This document shows, in pieces, positions 1-8,067 of a DNA stretch of 64,000 nt. The stretch covers positions 3,720,001-3,784,000 of the forward strand of contig NZ_UGSI01000001.1 in NCBI RefSeq assembly GCF_900454495.1, given 5' to 3'. How positions within the stretch are numbered: position 1 is the stretch's first letter; each line of letters starts with the position of its first letter. The DNA is from Paenibacillus macerans. GTDB lineage: Bacteria; Bacillota; Bacilli; Paenibacillales; Paenibacillaceae. The notes beneath the pieces are model-generated. The model had not been told where the DNA came from, searched no databases, and worked only from the letters and a program-made list of their open reading frames with translations. The translations under genes were made by a program, and so were the position numbers.

Positions 1-1196
1 TCATTTTCCGTGTCAATATCGGATGCCGCCGCGATCGGCGTGTACCCCGTTTGCTCGACCAAGGCTTGGCCTTGCGGGGATAAAATCCACGCGATCAGCC
101 GGCTTACGTTCGGATTGTCGCTGCCTGCCGTCACCGCGTAAAACTCCGCGGCCAGCGGGTATTCCCCGCTTTGGATCGTCGTTTTGTCCGGCTTCACTCC
201 ATCGATCTCCAGCAGCCGGATTTGCCCGTTGTGCGCCATTTCCGTCGCAAAGAACAAAAAGGAGTACCCGAGGGCGTTCGGGTAGTTGCGGTAATCGGCC
301 GTTTGCGCGATAATCCCGCCCATCCCCGATACCACATCTTTTTGCGGGGGCGCCATCAGCTCTTTTCCTTCCATCAGCCTCTGCAGCATCGTTTGGCTGC
401 CGCTGCCCTCCGGCCGCTGGAAAGCGCGGATTTTGCCGCTTCTGCCGCCGACCTCGCTCCAGTCGGTAATCTCCCCGGCGTAAATGGCCTGGATCTGCTG
501 TGCGGACAGTCCCTGCACCGGGTTGTCCGCATGGACGAAAAACACGAAAGCCTCGCGCCCGATCGGCGTCAGCTTCAGCTCAAGCCCCTGTCTTTTCGCC
601 TGCGCCAGCTGGAGGCTGGAAGGAGCAGCGGCAAAAATGACGTCGGCCCGCCCATCCAGCAAATTTTTGTAGGCTCCCGGCGTCGTATTCGCCATCACTT
701 CGCTGTCGTAAAGGTCGTATTCCTTGCGGGGGTACACCGCCTGCGCAAAAGCCGAATATAGCGGGTAAAGCGCGGTGGCCCCGTCCATCCTCGGCAGATC
801 ATCAAGCAGCGTCAGCGACGAAGGCTTCGCCAACACTGCGACTTCCCCGTTATTTTGAAAAGGCCGGTACTGCTCCAGGTCCACGTCCTGATCGCTGACA
901 ACGGCAAAGCTGTTGTGGTAAGCCTGGTTGATTTCGTACGCCGCCACGGCCACTCCGCATGCCGCAAAACAGCCCAGCAGCACGTAATTGACCGTACGCG
1001 CGCGCCCGGGCAGAAACGTGCGGGCAATCACAAACAAAACAAGAATCCCGGCCACCGCCAGCGCGAGCGGCGCGTAAAATTTCTGTCCCCCCATAAATGC
1101 GGTTATGAACGCCGTCACCGCGCCCGCAAACAAAATGACGAACGCCGCTGCCAAACAGCCTAGAACTTTCAGCAAAATCCTCCCGCTTTGTTTCAT
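1..1196 (-). CDS. PstS-like substrate-binding protein with N-terminal membrane helices (3' end outside window)
   Basis: Reading back from ATG at 1196 gives about 398 codons with no stop before the left edge, so the C-terminus is missing. GGGGAGG lies 7 nt upstream of the ATG. The first ~95 residues hold three hydrophobic helices. The rest is a periplasmic-binding-type fold of the phosphate-binding PstS family (TALYPLYSAFAQAVY, IYAGEITDWSEVGG, RPEGSGSQT, NALGYSFLF). Family members bind phosphate with Ser/Thr/Arg/Asp side chains; the GSGSQT stretch fits this. The multi-helix anchor is unusual, because the common form is a lipoprotein of ~300 aa. It may be a stand-alone sensor or a membrane-tethered binding protein; no pst transporter genes are visible. 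A MITE-like repeat and a sensor kinase gene lie immediately upstream. Confidence 0.8.
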   Translation of the reverse strand, partial: MKQSGRILLKVLGCLAAAFVILFAGAVTAFITAFMGGQKFYAPLALAVAGILVLFVIARTFLPGRARTVNYVLLGCFAACGVAVAAYEINQAYHNSFAVVSDQDVDLEQYRPFQNNGEVAVLAKPSSLTLLDDLPRMDGATALYPLYSAFAQAVYPRKEYDLYDSEVMANTTPGAYKNLLDGRADVIFAAAPSSLQLAQAKRQGLELKLTPIGREAFVFFVHADNPVQGLSAQQIQAIYAGEITDWSEVGGRSGKIRAFQRPEGSGSQTMLQRLMEGKELMAPPQKDVVSGMGGIIAQTADYRNYPNALGYSFLFFATEMAHNGQIRLLEIDGVKPDKTTIQSGEYPLAAEFYAVTAGSDNPNVSRLIAWILSPQGQALVEQTGYTPIAAASDIDTEN

Positions 1197-1231
1197 TATG
1201 TTGCCTCCCCTTTATTAAACATAATAGTACG

Positions 1232-1477
1232 AGTTCAAAAAGTCAGGTTTTCAGCACCGAAGCGTATGCTTCCGATGTGCGTTTTTTCAAAACGCTGTAG
1301 GTCGGATGAAGCTAGGGACGTCAGGAGCGGAGCGTACGTTTTGGGTACGTGAGCACCTGAAATGTTTCCGCAGGAAACATACTTCGGAAGCATATGCTTA
1401 GGCCCGGCTGAATTCAAGATTCGACGTCGAATCCGCTTCCTGACCTGCTTCGTGATCAAAAGATGACTTTTTGAACT
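1232..1477 (-). repeat. MITE-like dispersed repeat, family 1 copy 1 (246 bp)
   Basis: The element is bounded by a perfect 14-bp terminal inverted repeat, AGTTCAAAAAGTCA at 1232 and TGACTTTTTGAACT ending at 1477. Its interior is shared with copies at 35873-36077 and 43233-43403 (GTCGGATGAAGCTAGGGAC, GAATTCAAGATTCGA). This is the longest copy. It carries two extra palindromic inserts, around 1259-1300 and 1353-1402, that the shortest copy lacks. It lies 15 bp after the stop of the upstream kinase gene and 35 bp before the start of the PstS-like gene. It has no credible coding capacity. Confidence 0.85.
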
Positions 1478-1492
1478 ACCTCTAAAAGCCCC

Positions 1493-2782
1493 TTATTGTG
1501 CAGCCTCCAAATCCCGCATCGCATACAGCGGCAGGCTGATCGTAAATTCCGTGCCTTCGCCCGGCTCGCTGCTTACCGATACCGTTCCGCCCAACGACAA
1601 GATCGCTTGGTACGAAAACGTCAGCCCGAGCCCGGTGCCGCCCGATTTGGTCGAGAAATAAACGGAGCCCAGGCGCCGGGTCTGCTCCTCCGTCATCCCG
1701 ATGCCGTTATCCTTGATGGACAGGACCACCTTCTCCGCAGCCGTCTGCAGCTTGAGGATGACTTTGCCCTGCCGCAGGGGCGCTTCGGCGCAGGCCTCCA
1801 CCGCGTTTTTGATGAAATTGACGAGCACCTGCTTCATTTTATCGGGATTGGCCATGATCCATAAAGGCTCCGTATCCGCGGGATACTCGATTTCCATCTC
1901 CACATTGTGCATATTGGCGAACGGATTCATGACATCCCTTGTAATTTCCAGCAGCTCCTGCAGGTTGGTAGGCATCTCTCTATCGGCAATCGGCTTCGAG
2001 ATCGCAAGATACTCCGACAATATGTATTCCGTACGTCCGATTTCGCTCATGCAAATGTCGATATAACGGGCTGTCTTTTCCCGGTCCGCCGCGCCTTCCT
2101 TGATCAAGGTCAAGAAGCCTTTGACCGCCGTTAACGGATTGCGCACCTCGTGAACCAGCGAGGCCGCGACATGGCTAATCGCCCGTACCCGCTGCTGCTG
2201 CGCGTAGTTGATATACAACTCCTTGTCGGCGACCGCTTTTTTGAAAAACGTAATCAGCAGCCAGCAGCCGATCGAATTTTGCGCAGGGATGACGAAGAGA
2301 TGAAAAAACAAATGGTTCAAAACCGACTGCGGGTTGTACAAATACACCATAGCGATGGGAATCGCCGAAAAAAACAAACCTGCCGCTATAATGACGGGCA
2401 GCTTGCGGCTGGTCCGCTGGTAAATCCGGTACAGGACGAGCGAAACCGGGAAGGTAACCAGCGTGATGAGCAGCGCAATGAACGTACCGTCACCCCCGAG
2501 ATATAAGCGGTACAATATAAATTCCGCCAGCAGGATCAAACCGATCTGCAGCCCGCCGAAAATCAAGCCGAAAAATATGATGATATATCTAATGTCGTAA
2601 GTATATCCGGGAACGGTGCTGATCCCAAAGGTCATCGATAAGAAAAGGCAAATCATGCTCGTGGCAATGATGAATTTCGGCGAATAATTTTGCGTGCGGT
2701 CGCGATAAAACAAGTTAAACATGACTAAAGGCATATGGGCAAAAAAGAGCTGGAGGATTATTTCCTTAACATACAACATCAT
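1493..2782 (-). CDS. Membrane sensor histidine kinase, KinB/5TM type
   Basis: This is a membrane-bound autokinase. About six hydrophobic segments (residues ~5-180) resemble the 5TM sensor region of sporulation-type kinases. They are followed by the H-box (SLVHEVRNPLTAVKG, phospho-acceptor His near residue 211), an N-box region, DNGIGM and GTGLGLTFS of the HATPase domain. The GHKL part is complete and no receiver domain is attached. An ATG at 2788 is almost in contact with the AAGGGTG site, so ATG 2782 (spacing ~7) is preferred. No response regulator gene is adjacent. By family this may feed a Spo0A-type phosphorelay, which is inference. A MITE-like repeat follows the stop codon. Confidence 0.85.
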   Translation of the reverse strand: MMLYVKEIILQLFFAHMPLVMFNLFYRDRTQNYSPKFIIATSMICLFLSMTFGISTVPGYTYDIRYIIIFFGLIFGGLQIGLILLAEFILYRLYLGGDGTFIALLITLVTFPVSLVLYRIYQRTSRKLPVIIAAGLFFSAIPIAMVYLYNPQSVLNHLFFHLFVIPAQNSIGCWLLITFFKKAVADKELYINYAQQQRVRAISHVAASLVHEVRNPLTAVKGFLTLIKEGAADREKTARYIDICMSEIGRTEYILSEYLAISKPIADREMPTNLQELLEITRDVMNPFANMHNVEMEIEYPADTEPLWIMANPDKMKQVLVNFIKNAVEACAEAPLRQGKVILKLQTAAEKVVLSIKDNGIGMTEEQTRRLGSVYFSTKSGGTGLGLTFSYQAILSLGGTVSVSSEPGEGTEFTISLPLYAMRDLEAAQ

Positions 2783-2987
2783 GCGCATTCACCCTTCGTC
2801 AAAAGACATGGTCGGCCCACCCGGATTCACCCTAAATTATTCCATATCCCTCCGGTAAATCCTCTTTCCTTCGAAGGGTTCTCTCAAGTTTCTTGGTTCG
2901 AAAGAAGGCATGGCCGATTGTCCCGATGCATAGGTTGTATAAGCAGGACTAGCCTGCAACTCCATTACCTGCAAAAGGATGATTCCC

Positions 2988-3641
2988 GTGAACCGCAATC
3001 GCCAAGCTTACCGGGCTTTTCTCCTACGCCGCCTGTGGAATAAAATATCCCACATCATCGCGGGCTCCCTGATCCAGGGCTGCGCCATGGGCGTTTTTTT
3101 GTTTCCGCACTCCATTCCCTCCGGCAGCGGCGCAGGCCTTGCGATGCTGCTGAATTACTGGTTTCATCTGCCGGTGAGCATCGGATTGTGGCTGGTTAAC
3201 ATCTCCTTCCTTTTGTTTGCGGTGCATTACCTGGGACGGGTCAGCGCATTCGGGACGATTATGGTTATCACGATAACCTCGGTTTCCGTCAATTTTTTTG
3301 AAGTCTATGTCAAAACGTCTTTCGGCAATCTGTGGATCGATCTGCTGGTTGGCTCCGTCGTTTTGGGCACCGGAATTACCATCCTGTTCAGGGAGCGGGT
3401 GACGAACGGAGGAATCGGTTTTGTTGCGCTGGCCATCGCGAAATCGCGGAGAATCAATCCCGGGACCTCTTTGTTTATCATAAACGTTCTCATTTTTTCG
3501 CTGACTGCGATCGTGATCGATTGGAAGATTATTATCCAAGCCCTTGTATGCCAGTGGATATCGACACGCGTCATCAAGTGGCTGCACCGTCCCTCTTTGT
3601 TGGGAAGAGCGTTTTTCCATTTGGCCTGGCGCAAAAAATAA
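2988..3641 (+). CDS. YitT-family integral membrane protein, short form
   Basis: The 217-aa protein has about five transmembrane segments (SIPSGSGAGLAMLLNYWFHL and later helices) and matches the membrane half of the YitT/DUF161 family. The C-terminal cytoplasmic DUF2179 domain of full-length YitT (~280 aa) is absent. The ATG at 2979 overlaps the AAAAGG ribosome site (2973-2978), whereas GTG at 2988 sits 9 nt downstream of it and is the better start. The gene is transcribed away from the histidine kinase. Function is not established for the family; transport has been suggested. Confidence 0.75.
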   Translation: MNRNRQAYRAFLLRRLWNKISHIIAGSLIQGCAMGVFLFPHSIPSGSGAGLAMLLNYWFHLPVSIGLWLVNISFLLFAVHYLGRVSAFGTIMVITITSVSVNFFEVYVKTSFGNLWIDLLVGSVVLGTGITILFRERVTNGGIGFVALAIAKSRRINPGTSLFIINVLIFSLTAIVIDWKIIIQALVCQWISTRVIKWLHRPSLLGRAFFHLAWRKK

Positions 3642-3728
3642 TCCGAAGTACATGTAATATTATTATATGATTTTACATCCAATTTTTAGGGTATTTTCCA
3701 GTTCGGTTTGTGTGGTAATTTAATAATT

Positions 3729-3742
3729 AGAAAGCGCTTTCA
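3729..3742. promoter_or_regulatory. cre site (CcpA operator) upstream of the endoglucanase
   Basis: AGAAAGCGCTTTCA contains the perfect palindrome GAAAGCGCTTTC and matches the catabolite-responsive-element consensus closely. It lies 66 bp upstream of the GH5 start codon, a position suited to glucose repression of a cellulase gene. Confidence 0.8.
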
Positions 3743-3807
3743 AATTACCGGATACGGTGTATTCGCGTTCATCGTATTTCAAACTTAAAGGAGGTTCCGA
3801 TATTACT

Positions 3808-5535
3808 ATGCGAAAAAAGAAATTGAAATCCGGTTTGGCGCTCACGATGGCCGCCGCCCTGTTGATCACCCTGTTTTCCACGGTGGTGTCCGCAGCCGAA
3901 GATGTGCCGGAAAGCAAGGCGCAGAGCTCAGCCAAAAAGAGCATGCAGGCCTACGTCGAAGCCATGCAGCCGGGATGGAACCTGGGCAACACCCTGGATT
4001 CCACGGGTTCCGACGAAACGTCCTGGGGCAACCCCCGCATCACCCGCGAGCTGATTCAGCAGATCGCCGCGCAAGGCTACAAAAGCATCCGGATTCCGGT
4101 TACCTGGGACAGCCATATCGGGAAGGCGCCGGACTATGCGATTGAACCGGCCTATCTGGATCGGGTGGAGGAAGTGGTGAATTGGGCGCTTGAGGCCAAG
4201 CTGTACGTCATGATCAACGTCCATCACGATTCCTGGATGTGGATTAGCCACATGGAGAAAAACCACGATGAAGTGCTGGCCCGCTACGAAGCGGTGTGGA
4301 CGCAGGTCGCGGAGCGCTTCAAAAATCATTCCGCCAAGCTGATGTTCGAAGGCATCAATGAGCCCCGTTTTACCGACGGCGGAACGACCGACCGGGCCAA
4401 GCAATACGAGATGCTTAAGGAGCTGCTTGTATCTTTTCACCGGATCGTCAGGGATTCCGGCGGCTTGAACGCTACGCGCCCGCTGGTGCTGCCGACGAGG
4501 GAATCTTCTCCGGCGCAGGACGATTTGGATGAGCTGTACAAAACGATTCAAACGTTAAACGATCCGAACCTGATCGCGACCGTTCATTATTACGGCTTCT
4601 GGCCGTTCAGCGTGAATGTCGCCGGGTACTACAAGTTCGAAAAGGATGCGCAGCAGGATATCGTCACGACGTTCGACAACGTCCACAACACCCTGGTCGC
4701 CAAAGGCATTCCCGTCATTCTTGGGGAGTACGGGCTGCTGGGCTTCGACAAGGGCACCGATGTGATCGAGCAAGGCGAAAAATTGAAGTTTTTCGAAGCT
4801 TTGACCCATGATGTCCAGCAGAAAGGGATCACCCATATGCTGTGGGACAACGGCCAGCATTTCAACCGGCTCACGTATAAATGGTCCGATGACGAGTTGT
4901 TCCAAATGATGAAAGCAAGCTGGAAAAAACGTCCCGCCACGGCGGAAACCGATCTGGTGTACTTAAGAAAAGGCGGGAAAATTCAGGACGCCAAAATCCC
5001 GCTTAATCTGAACGGAAACCAGCTCACCGCTTTGTTTGCGGACAGTCAAAAGTTAAAAAAGGGGATGGATTACGAGGTAAGCGGCCAGGAACTGACGCTG
5101 AAATCCGGCCTGCTCGACCGCCTGACGGACGGCGGGACTCCGGGGCTGAACGCGGTTTTGTCCGCCCGCTTCAGCTACGGCCCGGATTGGCGGCTGAAAG
5201 TGTATGTGTACGATACGCCGGTACTGAGCGGCGCGTCAGGAACGACCGGAGCGTTTGCGGTCCCGGCCGCGTTTAACGGCAATCTTCTGGCGACGATGGA
5301 GGCGGTTTACGCCGACGGCAGCAATGCCGGTCCGCAAAACTGGACCTCTTTCAAGGAATTCGGCTATACGTTTGTGCCCGACTATGAAACAGGCGTCATC
5401 AAGCTGCAGCCGGAATTTTGGCGCGAAGTGAACGACGGCGAGGTGACGCTGAAGTTCCATTTCTGGAGCGGCGAAATCGTGGCGTACAAAGTCGTCAAGA
5501 GCGGCACGAGCGTGACGGGGACGAGCGCGAAGTAA
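3808..5535 (+). CDS. Secreted endoglucanase, GH5_4 with CBM_X2 and CBM46
   Basis: A Sec signal peptide (MRKKKLKSGLALTMAAALL..., cleavage near VVSA/AED) precedes a GH5 catalytic domain (about residues 35-380). Conserved landmarks are WNLGNTLDS, IRIPVTWDSH, NVHHDSW, the acid/base in FEGINEPRF (E185) and the nucleophile in ILGEYG (E307). Then come an Ig-like CBM_X2 module (~390-480) and a CBM46-like module (~485-570). This order is that of Bacillus halodurans Cel5B, a beta-glucanase/xyloglucanase in which CBM46 completes the active-site cleft. The start is ATG 3808, with AAAGGAGG 13 nt upstream; an in-frame ATG at 3757 lacks a ribosome site. A cre site lies upstream. The last codons fall inside a 20-bp tandem repeat. 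Confidence 0.9.
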   Translation: MRKKKLKSGLALTMAAALLITLFSTVVSAAEDVPESKAQSSAKKSMQAYVEAMQPGWNLGNTLDSTGSDETSWGNPRITRELIQQIAAQGYKSIRIPVTWDSHIGKAPDYAIEPAYLDRVEEVVNWALEAKLYVMINVHHDSWMWISHMEKNHDEVLARYEAVWTQVAERFKNHSAKLMFEGINEPRFTDGGTTDRAKQYEMLKELLVSFHRIVRDSGGLNATRPLVLPTRESSPAQDDLDELYKTIQTLNDPNLIATVHYYGFWPFSVNVAGYYKFEKDAQQDIVTTFDNVHNTLVAKGIPVILGEYGLLGFDKGTDVIEQGEKLKFFEALTHDVQQKGITHMLWDNGQHFNRLTYKWSDDELFQMMKASWKKRPATAETDLVYLRKGGKIQDAKIPLNLNGNQLTALFADSQKLKKGMDYEVSGQELTLKSGLLDRLTDGGTPGLNAVLSARFSYGPDWRLKVYVYDTPVLSGASGTTGAFAVPAAFNGNLLATMEAVYADGSNAGPQNWTSFKEFGYTFVPDYETGVIKLQPEFWREVNDGEVTLKFHFWSGEIVAYKVVKSGTSVTGTSAK

Positions 5536-5590
5536 CGGGAGCAAGCGTGGAGTGACGGGGAGTAGCGTGGAGTGACGGAAACGAGCGTGA
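5511..5590 (+). repeat. 20-bp minisatellite spanning the GH5 stop codon
   Basis: Four consecutive 20-bp units start at 5511, 5531, 5551 and 5571, with a partial fifth at 5591. The consensus is AGTGACGGGGACGAGCGTGG. Units agree at about 14-18 of 20 positions. The TAA stop of the endoglucanase (5533-5535) lies in unit 2, so unit number or phase could change the C-terminus. Confidence 0.85.
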
Positions 5591-5739
5591 ATGGCGGGTA
5601 AGGGAGACTTGAGGGGGGGCAAAATAAGTTACCGCAAGTTAGCGAGTCCCATAAATCCGGAAAGTCCATGAAAGCTCCTATAGTTCTGAATTCCCGACGC
5701 AATTGTGGATGATCAAATTCCGCGAATTTCACGCGAAGT

Positions 5740-5945
5740 GCAAAATTTAACGCGAAATGCAAAAGTGCAGGCGATTTTCACCCAAATGGCCCCGAAATGG
5801 CCGATCAAATGCATAAGTGCAGTTCATACTCGCGAAATTAACCATAATTTGTAAAAATAACCTGAATCAAATGCACTTTTGCATTTCAGACGCCTCATAA
5901 CGGCGATTCACGAAAAATGAGATGCACTTTTGCAGTTGGTTCGCT
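5740..5945. repeat. Four-unit intergenic array, family 3 copy 1
   Basis: Units built on AAATGCAAAAGTGCAG occur near 5755 and 5807 on the plus strand, then near 5868 and 5920 in inverted form (ATGCACTTTTGCA). Centre spacing is about 53, 61 and 52 bp. The same layout recurs at 27905-28110. The surrounding 5591-6118 stretch has no gene. Confidence 0.75.
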
Positions 5946-6118
5946 CCGATAGCTGCTGGTTGGCGCCGATTTTAATTAAGGCGTTCCTCCGAGATCTGTC
6001 CCGGGGGAGCGTCTTTTTCTCAACTGCCGGTTGAAACCGCCGCTATTTTCAATCACGAAGTTATTGTTCTCCACTCTCGCCGCCCCTACAATAGGGATAA
6101 CCAAGGAGCGTGAGAGGA

Positions 6119-6943
6119 TTGAAAGAACAGCTTGCCAGAACGATCAGCCGTTATCGGAAGGAAAAAGGCTTGACCCAGGAAGAGCTTGCCCAAAAGCTGG
6201 GCCTCTCTTTCCAAGCGGTATCCAAATGGGAAAACGCCCAAACGATGCCCGACATCACCCTGCTGCCGCAGTTATCCGCCATTTTAGGCGTCACGATCGA
6301 TAAATTGCTGGGCTACGAATCGCGGTTGGAGCCGGTAACCATTTACGAGGAACAATACGAAAAACCCGGGTATTATTGGGGTACTCAGCCGAATTCCTCC
6401 TGTTACCGGATATTGCAGCTCATGCCGCCGGTTCGCCCGCTGAAGCTGCTGGATATCGGCTGCGGCGAAGGCAAGGACGCCGTGTTCCTCGCCAGAAACG
6501 GCTTCGACGTCACCGCCTTTGACGTGACGGACGCCGGCGTGGAGAAAACGAAGCGGCTCGCCGAGCAGGCAAGGGTACACGTCAACGTCTTTAAGGCGGA
6601 CGTCCGGGATTTCCGCCTGGACAGCGGGTTCGACATTCTCCATTCCAGCGGCGTATTGCACTATATCCCGCCGGAGGAACGGGAGGACATTTTCGCCAAC
6701 TATAAACGGTTCACGAATCCGAACGGGCTGCACGTATTTAACGTGTTCGTCCATAAGCCATTCATCGCGCCGCCCCCGGAAAAAGAACCCCACTCCTACC
6801 TTTGGCGTTCGGGCGAACTGCTGGGCCTTTACCACGACTGGCTGATCCGGGACAGCGCGGAGATAGTGTTCGACTGTAACTCTTCGGGCATCCCTCATCA
6901 ACACGCCATGACGAAAATGATCGCGGAGAAACTCTCCGGTTGA
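6119..6943 (+). CDS. XRE-type HTH fused to a SAM-dependent methyltransferase
   Basis: Residues ~1-62 form a Cro/CI helix-turn-helix (LTQEELAQKLGLSFQAVSKWENAQTMPD). Residues ~95-200 form a class I methyltransferase with motif I LLDIGCGEGKDAVFLA, an acidic residue at the end of strand 2 (VTAFDVTD) and motif IV-like DILHSSGVLHYI. The second domain is closest to TehB-like methyltransferases. This fusion is a known small-regulator arrangement in Firmicutes, but its methyl acceptor is unknown. A GTG at 6110 is 1 nt from AAGGAG (6103-6108); TTG 6119 has a 10-nt spacing and is preferred. The gene ends at a compound hairpin region shared with the convergent MarR-GNAT gene. Confidence 0.8.
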   Translation: MKEQLARTISRYRKEKGLTQEELAQKLGLSFQAVSKWENAQTMPDITLLPQLSAILGVTIDKLLGYESRLEPVTIYEEQYEKPGYYWGTQPNSSCYRILQLMPPVRPLKLLDIGCGEGKDAVFLARNGFDVTAFDVTDAGVEKTKRLAEQARVHVNVFKADVRDFRLDSGFDILHSSGVLHYIPPEEREDIFANYKRFTNPNGLHVFNVFVHKPFIAPPPEKEPHSYLWRSGELLGLYHDWLIRDSAEIVFDCNSSGIPHQHAMTKMIAEKLSG

Positions 6944-7001
6944 CTTGTATGGGAGCCCCCTGCCTTATCTACCGTGAACCTCCCGCCTTGCCCCATACAA
7001 G

Positions 7002-7032
7002 AAGCCCCCGCCTTATAATAAGGCAGGGGCTT
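7002..7032. terminator. Bidirectional hairpin terminator
   Basis: AAGCCCCCGCCTTAT pairs with ATAAGGCAGGGGCTT across a tiny loop, followed by TTTC on the plus strand. It separates the convergent genes ending at 6943 and 7041. A second 5' arm at 6954-6968 can pair with the same 3' arm. Confidence 0.8.
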
Positions 7033-7040
7033 TCACATTT

Positions 7041-7976
7041 TCATTTATCCTGAGTCAGCTCATACGTCAGTTCAACCAAAGGCTTGCCACAGTCGTTGCT
7101 GGGATGCTCCGCAACTTTGACGAAGCCCGCCCGCGTGTACATCCGGATCGCCTGCTGCTGATCCTCCGTCGTTTCCAGGAAGACTTTCGGGTAGCCTTTT
7201 TCCCGGCAATAGTTCATCGCTTCGTCCAACAGCCTGCGCCCAAGTCCGATCCCGCGGTACTGCGGATGCACGACAAACCAGCGGAGCTGGGCTTTGTCCG
7301 GCGAATGCTCGACGATGGCGATCGCGCCCACCATATTGCCGTTCGCTTCCGCAAACCAAAACCGGTCCTTGCCCGGGCTGTAGTTTTCAAAAAACTCGTA
7401 AAACGTTTTGCACACGTACCCTTCAAACCGGTGGTTGTAGCCGCGCTCCTGGTAAATCCAACCGTGCAGATGGACCAGGTAGCCGGCGTCCCCGGGCCGC
7501 AGCTCGCTGCGGATGACGATTTCCTCCCCCGTCAGCGCCGGTTTCTCCGACAGCGCCGCTTCAATCGATTGCATCCCCCGGGCGAGTTGCAGCTGCTCCT
7601 GCTCCGGCAGACGGCTGATCATTTGATAGATTTGGCCGTCGGACAACCCGTTGAGCCGGGCCAATGTCTCCTTCCCCTGATCGGTCAGGAAAAGATAATA
7701 CAGCCGCCCGTCCTCCTTGGACTGCTCCCTGTAAGCGAGGCCCATTTTTTCGAAGCGTTTGATGATCCGGCTTAAATAACCGGGGTCAATACTCAGCAGC
7801 TCGATCAGCATTTTAGCCGTACAGTTTGGGGTGTTGCCGATTTCGTAAAGCACCCGGGCCTCCGACAACGAAAAATCGCTATTCAGCATATGCTGATCCA
7901 ACAGCCCGAGGATATTCGTATAAAACCGGTTAAACCTGCGGACGGCCTGAATGATAGGGTGATGGACGGAATTCAT
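7041..7976 (-). CDS. MarR-type regulator fused to GNAT acetyltransferase
   Basis: In this 311-aa protein, residues ~10-145 are a MarR winged helix (LSEARVLYEIGNTPNCTAKMLIELLSIDPGYLSRIIKRFEKMGL). Residues ~155-305 are a GNAT domain with the acetyl-CoA loop VVHPQYRGIGLGRRLLDEA (R/Q-x-x-G-x-G/A type). The family occurs widely in Bacillales and Actinobacteria; the acetylated substrate is unknown. AGGAGG lies 6 nt upstream of ATG 7976. It is the last gene before a shared terminator and is followed upstream by further GNAT and VOC genes that may belong to the same adaptive set. Confidence 0.88.
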   Translation of the reverse strand: MNSVHHPIIQAVRRFNRFYTNILGLLDQHMLNSDFSLSEARVLYEIGNTPNCTAKMLIELLSIDPGYLSRIIKRFEKMGLAYREQSKEDGRLYYLFLTDQGKETLARLNGLSDGQIYQMISRLPEQEQLQLARGMQSIEAALSEKPALTGEEIVIRSELRPGDAGYLVHLHGWIYQERGYNHRFEGYVCKTFYEFFENYSPGKDRFWFAEANGNMVGAIAIVEHSPDKAQLRWFVVHPQYRGIGLGRRLLDEAMNYCREKGYPKVFLETTEDQQQAIRMYTRAGFVKVAEHPSNDCGKPLVELTYELTQDK

Positions 7977-8067
7977 GGGTTACCTCCTAAAAAAGCCAAA
8001 GAATAGTAATCCCATCATAAAGCATTTAATTTGACTTAGTCAACTAATTTGCGTTTAGCATCAGCAA

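Noticed and set aside
171..761. A long plus-strand frame at the left edge (196 aa)
   Set aside because: It is antisense to the PstS-like gene, whose minus-strand frame is continuous and has clear family motifs.
1235..1459. A 74-aa reading frame on the minus strand inside repeat copy 1
   Set aside because: It lies wholly within the non-coding repeat and is not preserved in the other two copies.
6944..7032. A riboswitch-like alternative hairpin region
   Set aside because: No aptamer motif is recognised and no plus-strand gene follows; kept only as a low-interest observation.
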